Below are positions 43,390 through 50,845 of a DNA stretch of 64,000 bases, piece after piece. Each line of letters starts with the position of its first letter. The first letter of the stretch is position 1. The position numbers and the translations under genes are program-made. The stretch lies in assembly GCA_965220245.1 (NCBI GenBank), contig CBDCPI010000012.1, positions 1 through 64,000 on the forward strand, in the 5' to 3' direction. Origin of the DNA: CBDCPI01 sp965220245 (GTDB taxonomy: Bacteria; Chloroflexota; Dehalococcoidia; Lucifugimonadales; UBA3495). The notes under the pieces were generated by a model that saw only the letters and a list, made by a program, of their open reading frames with translations, ran no database searches and was not told where the DNA came from.

Positions 43390-44325
43390 TCACAATTTGC
43401 CGACCAGACTGGCCAATAGACTTTCTGTCCTAGACAATGACTCTTCTTGGTCGTCGCCCACCGGGAAAGGCGACGCGAGCAAGTCTGTTGCTCCCGCGTC
43501 GGCGAAGGCGCGGAGACGGTCCTCGACCTCTCCTTCGTCGCCAATCACGGCGATATCTGCGGGCCCGTCCACCGCTTCAATGTTGAGCATCCGCCGATAG
43601 TTGACCAAACTGCCATAGCGCCCGAATAACTTGGCGGCCTGTTCGAAGGCGGCTGCCTTGTTATCGGTGACTGCCACCGGCAGGCCGACGCATACTCGGG
43701 GGCTGGGACGGCCGGCGCGTTCGGCGGCCCGGTTGATTCGGGGCGCCACGTGGGTCCCGACGGTTTGGATTCCGCACATCCAAGTGATGGTCCCGTCGGA
43801 GAGTTCCCCGGCCACCTGCAACATCGCTGGCGCTAGGGCCGAAATCAGGACCGGGAAGGGGGACGTGTCAGTCATTTCTATCCGGGCCTCCACCCGGTAC
43901 ATCTCGCCGGAGTAACTCGCCACGCCTTCGGTTACCAACTGGTTGAGCACCGAGAGATACTCCCGGACGTGACGGGCCGGCCGCTCGAAGGAAAGCCCCC
44001 AGGAATCCTCCACCGCCGGTTGGTGTGACGGGCCAATCCCCAGCGCTAGGCGGCCTTGGGCAGCCGCTTGCACCGTCATGGCTTGCTGCGCCAGCGCGGT
44101 GGGGTGCCGAGGATAAGTCGGAACGACGGCGGTGCCTAGTTCGATGCGGCTCGTTTGCACGCCGGCCAAGGCCAATGCGGTTAGGGCGTCAAAGCCCCGG
44201 CCGGAGAGATGCGGTGTCCAAAAGGCGTCGAACCCGTCTCTCTCCGCTTTGACTACCTGCGCGATCACGTCGTCCATCGTCTTCAATTGCCCGGGCACAC
44301 TGCCGGGGAATAGGCCCATGCGCAT
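43390..44325 (-). CDS. LLM-class flavin/F420-dependent oxidoreductase
   Basis: A 311-residue luciferase-like protein. MRMGLFPGSVPGQLKTMDDVIAQVVKAERDGFDAFWTPH, RIELGTAVVPTYPRHPTALAQQA, GRLALGIGPSHQPAVEDSWG and VIGDEGEVEDRLRAFADAGATDLLASPFP are typical of the F420-dependent (TIGR03564-like) group, distinct from the longer protein at 28371-29471. It would use F420 or FMN; cofactor and substrate are not decided by the sequence. A short AT-richer spacer separates it from the UGA-containing gene downstream. Confidence 0.9.
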   Translation of the reverse strand: MRMGLFPGSVPGQLKTMDDVIAQVVKAERDGFDAFWTPHLSGRGFDALTALALAGVQTSRIELGTAVVPTYPRHPTALAQQAMTVQAAAQGRLALGIGPSHQPAVEDSWGLSFERPARHVREYLSVLNQLVTEGVASYSGEMYRVEARIEMTDTSPFPVLISALAPAMLQVAGELSDGTITWMCGIQTVGTHVAPRINRAAERAGRPSPRVCVGLPVAVTDNKAAAFEQAAKLFGRYGSLVNYRRMLNIEAVDGPADIAVIGDEGEVEDRLRAFADAGATDLLASPFPVGDDQEESLSRTESLLASLVGKL

Positions 44326-44421
44326 ACGATTCCTCCATGGCGAGCGGATGCTGTAACTTTAACACTCTGCGATGCTAGTTTTACGCCTCTACTTCCCCGG
44401 ACTATCGGCTATGGCGACGCC

Positions 44422-44973
44422 TTAGTCTGTAACGCGGCCTTCCAGCAGCAACCGCGACACCTGCGGCGCCAGGAGGCGGGAACGTTCGTCCAGCCCGGCC
44501 ATGCCCACGTTGGTGATGGGGTGGGGACACACCAGATAGGGGAACTGCGGCACTCCCATCAGGCGGGTGTAGGCTTGGGCCGTGTTTACGAATACGCTGG
44601 TGATGATGGTAGCGGTGGGTAACCCTTGGCGCTCTAGGGTGATTCCGTCGTGCAAACTGCCCGACGAGCAGCCGCCTCAATCGCCGATGCCGGTGATTAC
44701 CAGGTCGGCATTATGGTGCAACTCGGCCATGACCTCCGGGGTGGGGGGCAAGGACGACGAGTGCTTCTTGATGTAGAAGATGTCGGCGAACTCGAACTCG
44801 CTGTCTAGGATGCCTGCGATGGCCCGCAGGATAACGTCGGAGTTGGCCTTGGAGTTGTCCAACAGTCCCACCCGCTTGCCCCGCAGGTCGGCCGGGCGCG
44901 GCGCCAGCGACCAAGAGACCAGCCCGGGATCGGCGCCGGTGGGGTCTACCAATTTAATCGATGTGGCGGTCAT
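44422..44973 (-). CDS. UGSC-family selenoprotein candidate (in-frame UGA read as selenocysteine)
   Basis: The frame from ATG 44973 runs 98 codons (ending VITGIGD), meets TGA at 44679-44677, and continues in the same frame for 84 codons to 44422. The total is 183 residues with Sec99. The junction reads GIGD-U-GGCSSGSLHDGITLE, which corresponds to the UGSC motif of the known UGSC family of prokaryotic selenoproteins; here it is U99-G-G-C102, a thioredoxin-like UxxC redox pair. Both flanks are clearly coding: ADLRGKRVGLLDNSKANSDV before, and RQGLPTATIITSVFVNTAQA after. GAGGG lies upstream of the ATG. A SECIS-like hairpin follows the UGA. The gene starts 11 bases after the frameshifted partner ORF, so they form an operon. 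A nonsense mutation is the alternative. Confidence 0.82.
44645..44667 (-). promoter_or_regulatory. SECIS-like stem-loop downstream of the UGA codon
   Basis: On the reverse strand, counted from the base after UGA, positions 10-15 (U-CGUCG) pair with 27-32 (CGACG-G). After a G/A mismatch, GC (17-18) pairs with GC (24-25), closing the loop AGUUU. The loop begins 18 nt after UGA and has G as second base, fitting the bacterial SECIS pattern. An alternative hairpin using CUGC/GCAG is weaker in spacing. Confidence 0.6.
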
Positions 44974-44984
44974 GTCGTCCCTCT

Positions 44985-46039
44985 TTACGGACTTGGAGAA
45001 TAGGGTTCGTTTATGGGCAAGGTAATTGCGCGCACCCCATGATAATTCATTATCAGACTGCTATAAATACCACTATCGCCCCCGGCTTTAACGATCAAGA
45101 TGTCTTCCGGCTTGGCCGCCGCCGGAACTCTCGTGGTCTCGTCTTCCGGGGCCACGTCGCCGTTGACCGCGCCCAGGCGTTTCATCCGGGCCCGAGTGCG
45201 CCAAGCGTTCTCCCACACGTATTGCTGGATGTTTGGGCGGTCCCAGCCTTGACGGCCCAGCATCTCAGCGTGCCAGTGGCCGACAACCCAGAACCACGGG
45301 GCGTCGTTTAGGTAGATGCCCAACCCATGGGAGGCCATGGCGTCGGACGTCGCGTCCATCAGGCTCTCGGCGGTGACGCCGTAGCGGTTGCCCAGCATCT
45401 CCGGGTCCTGGATAGTTCCTACAGTGACTGTGGACTGATCAGCTTGGAAACCCCGGGAGACATGGAAAGGCTCCCACGGGCTGTTCTCCTCGTCCTCGCC
45501 GAAACAGACCCCGTATTTGGTCAACGAGCCCAAGCAACCGCGGTCAAGGACGTTGGCTCGCTGCTCGAACACGTTGATCAGTATCAGACGCACCGCCCGG
45601 CCAATGGTGGAGTTGGCCGGTGGCCGGGGCTGAACAGGTTGCCGGTGCAATTCAGGCCAATCTTGGACCGGATGGGCCCGTTGACCATTATCATAATCCC
45701 CGGCGAGTTGGTGGCGGCCGAGGCCTCGTGGATGCAGTTGGGGTCATAATTGAACAGGGCGTTCATGGTGGCCAAGACCACCGGGAAGTATTCGGGCAGG
45801 CAACCGGCCATCACTGAATTGGCCGCGGCCTGCTCCGCCGTGAGGGTGCGGCGGCGCACCGGCACCTCACCCAGCACTTGTCCCGCTTCGAGGCCGACGT
45901 ATTCCAGCATTGCCGCCACTTTTTCCACCGTCGGCGGCGTCACCGGCAGGCCGTCGGTCCACCCGCGGCGGTAGCATTCCTCAACGGGGTCGAGGCTGCC
46001 TTCAAGCTCGTGTATCCTAGCGCGGTTTTCGGTTGTCAT
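44985..46039 (-). pseudogene. frameshifted gene upstream of the UGSC gene
   Basis: Two overlapping frames make one protein of about 350 residues. ATG 46039 (AGGAGGG five bases upstream) gives RRGWTDGLPVTPPTVEKVA through GLNCTGNLFSPGH. Near 45614-45630 the coding frame shifts and continues as ANSTIGRAVRLILINVFEQRA through ITLPINEPYSP to 44985. One base seems to be missing in a GGCCGGTGGCCGG stretch, which is prone to indels. Both parts look conserved, so the loss is recent, a sequencing error, or an unusual frameshift. I do not recognise the family; tight coupling to the UGSC gene suggests a redox or substrate partner. The gap 46040-46332 holds a CACCCTGAGCC-type repeat. Confidence 0.7.
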
Positions 46040-46332
46040 AAGGTCCCTCCTATCACTCTCTCACTGTAATGGTCGAGTGGCAATAGCTACGAAGAACTCG
46101 TGCACTCGCGGGGAGCCAGCGGTCCGGTTGCCACTCTACACAGTCCCGCCGCACTCGCCCTTTGCTTAGAAGGTGTTTAATAGGTGCTTGCAACCTGTCA
46201 CCCTGAGCCTTTCAGCTGCGCTCAAGATAAACTCCGTGAAGGGTCTAAACTCCTTGCTTAGCCGTTGCTGCTGCCAAGCATTATAGATTCCTCTTTTTCA
46301 TCTGGGAGTGGTGTTCCTTCCTTTCGACAAGC

Positions 46333-46638
46333 TCAGGACAGGGATTGGGTCCAAGGCAGCAGGGTGCGGAGGAGATGGAGGGAGTCGGGCAACCGGGTTT
46401 CGGAGCGGCAGCGTTCCAGGTAGCGGACGACGGCCGAGAAGGAAGGCAACCGGAAACCGGCCTTGGCGACATGGCGGACAAAGGCTTGCGGGTGGGGTAT
46501 GAGTTGGGCCTCGGCTTGGGCACAGGACCATTCTTGGCAGAGTTCATCGGCCATGCGCTGGAGGACCAGTTGGGCCCGGGGAAGGGCCAGTTTACGTTGG
46601 AGGGCGCGGACGCGGGACCGCAAGGCGTCAATATTCAT
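46333..46638 (-). CDS. small uncharacterised protein, second gene of an HTH pair
   Basis: A 101-residue basic helical protein (MNIDALRSRVRALQRKLALP start). Its ATG overlaps the stop of the preceding HTH gene (46635-46638), supporting translation. The stop codon arises inside a dispersed CCTGAGCTTGTCGAAAGG repeat, so the C-terminus may have been cut by the repeat. I do not recognise it; the coupling to a terminase-small-subunit-like protein hints at a phage or mobile-element remnant. Confidence 0.55.
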   Translation of the reverse strand: MNIDALRSRVRALQRKLALPRAQLVLQRMADELCQEWSCAQAEAQLIPHPQAFVRHVAKAGFRLPSFSAVVRYLERCRSETRLPDSLHLLRTLLPWTQSLS

Positions 46639-47105
46639 GGAGTCGACTGGTGGGCAGCCCAGAGGGGGAGGGCGTTTTCGAGGGCTTGGACTTCCTCCCG
46701 CAGTTGGTGGATTTCGTTGAGTTTGACGGAGAAGCTGAGGGCGGTGCGGATGGCGCGCATACGGATGTCCGGGTTAGGGTCTTCGAGGGAATCACCCAGA
46801 GCGAGGACGGCTTGAAGCATGAGGCCCTGGAGTTGGGTGCGGGCCAGCTCGGCGGACTGTTGATGAAGTTGGGCAAGCTCGTTGCGGAAATCATCGTCCT
46901 GAAGCCAGCGGTGCAAGGTCCTCCGACCAACTCCTGACAGGCGGGCGGCCACGGCCACGGAAGGAGAGGATGCAAGTATGGGTAGGGCCATTCTCTGGCG
47001 GGTGGCAAGGTTGGAGTTTTTGGTTTTAGGGTCATTGTGTGCCATTATGCGCCAATGGGCCTCGGTGGCGGATTGGGGATTGGGACCGGGACGGAACTTT
47101 GACAA
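46635..47105 (-). CDS. helix-turn-helix protein, terminase-small-subunit-like
   Basis: The frame codes up to 156 residues; ATG at 47045 (136 residues, MAHNDPKTKN) is a likely alternative start. Residues about 38-75 (MALPILASSPSVAVAARLSGVGRRTLHRWLQDDDFRNEL) are a homeodomain-like HTH as found in phage terminase small subunits and some transposon proteins. The rest is helical (LQGLMLQAVLALGDSLEDPNPDIRMRAIRTALSF). No large terminase or other phage gene is adjacent, so this is an orphan pair. Confidence 0.65.
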   Translation of the reverse strand: MSKFRPGPNPQSATEAHWRIMAHNDPKTKNSNLATRQRMALPILASSPSVAVAARLSGVGRRTLHRWLQDDDFRNELAQLHQQSAELARTQLQGLMLQAVLALGDSLEDPNPDIRMRAIRTALSFSVKLNEIHQLREEVQALENALPLWAAHQSTP

Positions 47106-47296
47106 TGATTATGGTAAGGGTCGGTTACCGCAGGTGGGAAGGGGCAGGGTGTCATTGGTAAGGGCCTTGGTGGCCGGATGGGGTCAGACGAAAATAGATG
47201 ATGGGTTTTGAAGGTAAAAACCGCTATACTGGTTGACATAGAGTGTTTCACGCTCCCCGTAACAAGGGGAATTTATGTTGAGAGGGAGTTATTGCG

Positions 47297-48268
47297 ATGG
47301 AAAAGGACTATAGTATCTGCATCGGAGCCGTGGGCTTTGGCGGTGGAGTTTGGCACAGTCCGGACAGTGGGGAGAGCTGGAACCGGATCCGAGACCCTTT
47401 CCCCTTGGGAAGCCAGGTGAGGGCCTTGGCTGCCTACCCCGACGACCCCAACCGCATCCTGGCCGGGTCCGACTACGGCATCTATCGCAGTGAAGATAAA
47501 GGGGCCACTTGGGAAAAGCTGTGGTCACCCATGGATGGAATGCCCATCTGGTCGATAGCCATAGACCCGGAAGACACCCAAACCATTTTTGTAGGCATCA
47601 AACCCGCGGCGCTTTTCCGCTCCCGGGATGGCGGCCATAGCTGGACCAAGCTGTCCGTCCAGATGGCCCAAGAATGCCATATCGGTCCTCCAATGGTGAC
47701 CATGCTGATGGTCGACCCGAAGGATCACCGCACCGTTTGGGCTGGCGTCGAGGTGGATGGCGTGTACCGCAGTCTTGATGGCGGGGATACTTGGACCCAT
47801 GTCGAAGGCGGTGTGAATCCCGACATCCACGGCATGGCCATCAGCCCGGGGCAGCCGAACAAGGTCTTGGCCAGTACTCCCCGTGAAATCTACGCTACTA
47901 CCGACATGGGCGAAAGCTGGCAGTCGGTAGTCACCACCGAGGGGTTTCCTCTGCCCTACAGCCGAGGCATCGCATTTAAACCCGGCGACCCCAATGTAAT
48001 CTTCGCCGCCCTCGGCGACACGGCCATTGGCAGCACCGGAGCGATCCAACGTTCCAAGGATGCTGGCAAGACCTGGGAGACGCGGCCGCTGCCGGTGGAG
48101 CCCAATTCCAACATCTGGTCCATCGCCACCCACCCCGCGGACCCTGATTTCGTCCTCGCCGCCAGCCTGTTGGGCGAGGTTTACTCCAGCGGGGATGCCG
48201 GGGACTCTTGGCGGAAGCTGAAGCGGGAGTTTAGCGAAGTGGGCGCCATGGCCTGGGTCCCCAATTAG
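47297..48268 (+). CDS. BNR/sialidase-like beta-propeller protein
   Basis: A 323-residue propeller made of repeated blocks of the form S-x-D-x-G-x-x-W: SPDSGESWNRI, SEDKGATWEKL, SRDGGHSWTKL, SLDGGDTWTHV, TTDMGESWQSV, SKDAGKTWETR and SSGDAGDSWRKL, about 45 residues apart. These are Asp-box (BNR) repeats as in sialidases and Vps10-like proteins. The sialidase catalytic residues are not recognisable, so a non-enzymatic or different hydrolytic role is possible. No signal peptide is visible. AGGGAG lies upstream of ATG 47297. Confidence 0.85.
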   Translation: MEKDYSICIGAVGFGGGVWHSPDSGESWNRIRDPFPLGSQVRALAAYPDDPNRILAGSDYGIYRSEDKGATWEKLWSPMDGMPIWSIAIDPEDTQTIFVGIKPAALFRSRDGGHSWTKLSVQMAQECHIGPPMVTMLMVDPKDHRTVWAGVEVDGVYRSLDGGDTWTHVEGGVNPDIHGMAISPGQPNKVLASTPREIYATTDMGESWQSVVTTEGFPLPYSRGIAFKPGDPNVIFAALGDTAIGSTGAIQRSKDAGKTWETRPLPVEPNSNIWSIATHPADPDFVLAASLLGEVYSSGDAGDSWRKLKREFSEVGAMAWVPN

Positions 48269-48425
48269 GCATTGCGCCAGGGACCGCCAAAACGTTTATT
48301 CGCGCATCGGCAATTGCATTGTAAACGCCCTGGCGGGTTCCAACTGGTTACGGAAGTACGCCCTAGTGTAAAAGCTGGGGCGTACAGCGGGCCGCAGGAT
48401 AGACACGGATTAGGAGGAGGTGATC

Positions 48426-49325
48426 ATGCCCATCGTGCAGGTTTCACCGGAGTTGGAACGCATCGTGTCTCTGGACCAGGAAGTGGAGGTGCTGGATACG
48501 GGATATGTTGGTGGAGAAGGGCCTTTGTGGTGGCAGGAAACGCGGAGCTTGTTGTTCAGCGAAGTTCGCGGCAACCGGAGGAGGCAATGGTCTGCCGACG
48601 GCGGGGTCACTTTGGTCCTAGAGCCTACGAATAACGCCAACGGCCTGACCCGAGACCCCCAGGGGAGGTTGGTAATGTGCGAGGGCGGCGCGCGGCGGGT
48701 GGCCCGGCTGGAAGCCGACGGAAATACCACCGTGATAGCCAACCAATATCACGGCAGGCCACTCAACCGGCCCAATGATGTGGTGGTGAAGTCTGACGGC
48801 AGCATTTACTTCACCGACCCCGGCGGCCCCTCCACAGACACCGACCTGGATTTCTCCGGGGTCTATCGAGTCTCTCCGGACCTCGGTTCGATTAATTTGC
48901 TAGTCCGGGATTACGTACTGCCCAACGGGCTGGCCTTCTCTCCGGATGAGAGTATTCTCTACATCAACGACTCCCAAGGGGTGCTGGTAAGGGACGACAT
49001 ATTCAGCAGCATCGGGCATATTGACGCCTTCGATGTGCGGGCCAACGGGATGCTGGCTAACCGGCGGGTCTTTTGCGAGCTAAGGGGAGAGGGGACCGGG
49101 ATTCCCGACGGCATGAAAGTGGACGTAGAAGGCAACGTCTATTGCACCGGACCTGGCGGGGTCTGGGTCATGGACGCCGTCGGCAAGCACCTGGGAACTA
49201 TTTTGACCGGGGTGCCGCATACCACCAACATCGCGTGGGGCGGCGAAGATTGGAAGACCTTGTTCATTACCACCCCGGACACCCTGGCCCGCATCCAGTT
49301 AAAGATAGCTGGGATGCCGGTTTAG
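48426..49325 (+). CDS. SMP-30/gluconolactonase-like beta-propeller lactonase
   Basis: A 299-residue homologue of the protein at 30960-31853. Metal-site motifs are GGEGPLWWQETRSLLFSEV, NRPNDVVVKSDGSIYFTDPGG, LPNGLAFSPDESILYI and GIPDGMKVDVEGNVYCTGPGG. ATG at 48426 is chosen over 48420 because GGAGG lies at ideal distance. It hydrolyses a lactone or related ester by family analogy. It converges with the PEP-mutase-like gene, 13 bases apart, and lies 157 bases after the BNR propeller gene on the same strand. Confidence 0.9.
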   Translation: MPIVQVSPELERIVSLDQEVEVLDTGYVGGEGPLWWQETRSLLFSEVRGNRRRQWSADGGVTLVLEPTNNANGLTRDPQGRLVMCEGGARRVARLEADGNTTVIANQYHGRPLNRPNDVVVKSDGSIYFTDPGGPSTDTDLDFSGVYRVSPDLGSINLLVRDYVLPNGLAFSPDESILYINDSQGVLVRDDIFSSIGHIDAFDVRANGMLANRRVFCELRGEGTGIPDGMKVDVEGNVYCTGPGGVWVMDAVGKHLGTILTGVPHTTNIAWGGEDWKTLFITTPDTLARIQLKIAGMPV

Positions 49326-49338
49326 GTCCGGCTTCACC

Positions 49339-50232
49339 CTAGGGTAGATACTTGTCCTCCATCTCACGAATGCGCTGCGCCCCCAGGATGCCGCCGTTGC
49401 TGGCTACGCCCCACCTGCTTTGGGCCGCGGCTGCCAGGAAGTCATCAATGGCGCTGGTGCCGCGCGCTTGGAAATCGTTGAGGAAGTCCCAGGATGCCTG
49501 AAGCCCCGCCATGGTGGTGAGGGAGGGATACCAAGCCGCCGCCGCTCCCGCCTCTTGCAGTTCATCTAAAGTGGGATGGGTCTCGCTCCCGTGGGTGAAT
49601 AGGGGCAGCACCGGACCGGGGATTCGCCGGATACTTTCTTGGTTTTCCTCCCAAGACGCTACGGCGGGGCAGACCACGTCAACGTTCGTCTGGCTCTTGT
49701 AGGCCAAGCAGCGTTCCATTACCTCCTCGAAGGTCGCACCCGGGACGCCAGCGTAATCGCATCTGGCTACAATAACGAAGTCCGGGTCCAACTCCATCTT
49801 TGCGTCCATGGCGGACCTTAGCTTGCCCACCATCTCTTCGATGGAAACGCACCGGCGGCGGGGGCCCGACTTGGGCGGGTAGGTCTGGTCTTCCAAGTGG
49901 GTGCCGGCGATCCCGGCCCGGATGTACTCCTTCACCGTTTCATGGACCGTAATGGCGTCCCCATAGCCGGTGTCCATGTCAACGAAAACCGGAATGTCCA
50001 CCGTATTCACGATGCGCCTGGCATTGTCCACCATGTCGCGCATACTGGTCCCACCCTCGGTCCAACCCAGGAGTTGGGCCGAGGTATTTCCTCCGGACAT
50101 GTAGAAGGCCTCGAACCCCAATACCTCTGCCATCTTGGCGCCCATGGCGTTCATCCCGCCCGCCAGAACGAAAATCTCCGGACGCTCAAACAACTCCTTG
50201 AGCCTGGTGGTCATGCGTTTCTTCTCTTGCAT
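49339..50232 (-). CDS. isocitrate lyase/PEP mutase superfamily protein with altered active-site loop
   Basis: A 297-residue TIM-barrel protein. VLAGGMNAMGAKMAEVLGFEAFYMSGG, PVFVDMDTGYGD (Mg-binding aspartates, near residue 90), AGIAGTHLEDQTYPPKSGPRRR and FVIVARCDYAGV are superfamily markers. In methylisocitrate and isocitrate lyases the loop reads K-K/R-C-G-H with a catalytic cysteine; here it is PKSGPRRR without cysteine, so lyase chemistry of that kind is unlikely. Oxaloacetate or oxalacetate-like C-C hydrolases and PEP-mutase-like enzymes are better guesses. Alternative start at MTTRLKEL six codons in. Confidence 0.87.
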   Translation of the reverse strand: MQEKKRMTTRLKELFERPEIFVLAGGMNAMGAKMAEVLGFEAFYMSGGNTSAQLLGWTEGGTSMRDMVDNARRIVNTVDIPVFVDMDTGYGDAITVHETVKEYIRAGIAGTHLEDQTYPPKSGPRRRCVSIEEMVGKLRSAMDAKMELDPDFVIVARCDYAGVPGATFEEVMERCLAYKSQTNVDVVCPAVASWEENQESIRRIPGPVLPLFTHGSETHPTLDELQEAGAAAAWYPSLTTMAGLQASWDFLNDFQARGTSAIDDFLAAAAQSRWGVASNGGILGAQRIREMEDKYLP

Positions 50233-50399
50233 AACCCTTCCTCCTTACTCAATGCTTCGTCGATGATTCAACCGCAACCAGGGCAACCAACAGTCTAATC
50301 GCCCCAGTTCATGGAAGCGATGTTACGCTTCCCCAGTTCCCGCGACAAGGTTATTTGCTACGGATAGGTGGATTCCATCTCCCCAATCCTATTCAACTA

Positions 50400-50565
50400 C
50401 TGATACGTGAACGATTACCTAAACCAGTCCTCGTCTTTCCGGCCTTGGGCCGGAATCCAGAAATTCTGAGGACAAAGAACGTATCTGGCGGAGAACGGTC
50501 CTGGATTCCGGCCTTCGCCGGAACGACGTGGGAGGGGATAGTTTAGAAACTTATTCACGCATCAG
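50400..50565. mobile_element. MITE, family A copy 2 (TA-flanked)
   Basis: The ends CTGATACGTGAACGATTACC and, inverted, CTGATGCGTGAATAAGTTTC match copy 1; TA stands on both sides (50398-50399, 50566-50567). The 166-bp interior is a palindrome of GATTCCGGCCTTCGCCGGAA type and resembles the repeat at 63757-63850, not the interior of copy 1. Confidence 0.85.
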
Positions 50566-50845
50566 TAATGGGGGGCCACCTAAAGGGGGTGATGGGTTTA
50601 GTGAGGTCCACTCTATACGTCCAACTGTTCTTGACACTGTAGGGTCAAAGAGACTCGAATTCTCTATCGAGGGGTCCGTTGTTCTAGTAGTCCAACAGCC
50701 TTGAATTGATGGCATAAAGAGTTTGCTTCTTGACGGAAGAGCAACATTGCCCAACTATTGTCGGGCAATGTGTCCAGTCTCGGAAACTCCTCATTTCAAA
50801 GATTTCGGACTGCTAGCTCCCCTTTGCCGGGGCAAGGGCCCAGTT
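50566..50845. other. gene-free stretch with a short hairpin
   Basis: I find no gene here. ACATTGCCC (50744-50752) and GGGCAATGT (50763-50771) form a 9-bp stem with a 10-base loop, without a T-tract. It lies just beyond the 3' end of the reverse-strand permease gene and may stabilise or end its transcript. Confidence 0.4.

Noticed and set aside
44422..44679. Reading the UGSC gene as a plain nonsense pseudogene
   Set aside because: The UGA falls exactly on the family's selenocysteine position, both sides are conserved, a SECIS-like hairpin follows, and a second independent UGA gene exists in the window. The frameshift in the partner gene keeps some doubt.
45600..45650. Programmed -1 ribosomal frameshift in the partner gene
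   Set aside because: No slippery heptamer or clear downstream structure is seen. A one-base deletion or read error in a repetitive GC stretch is simpler.
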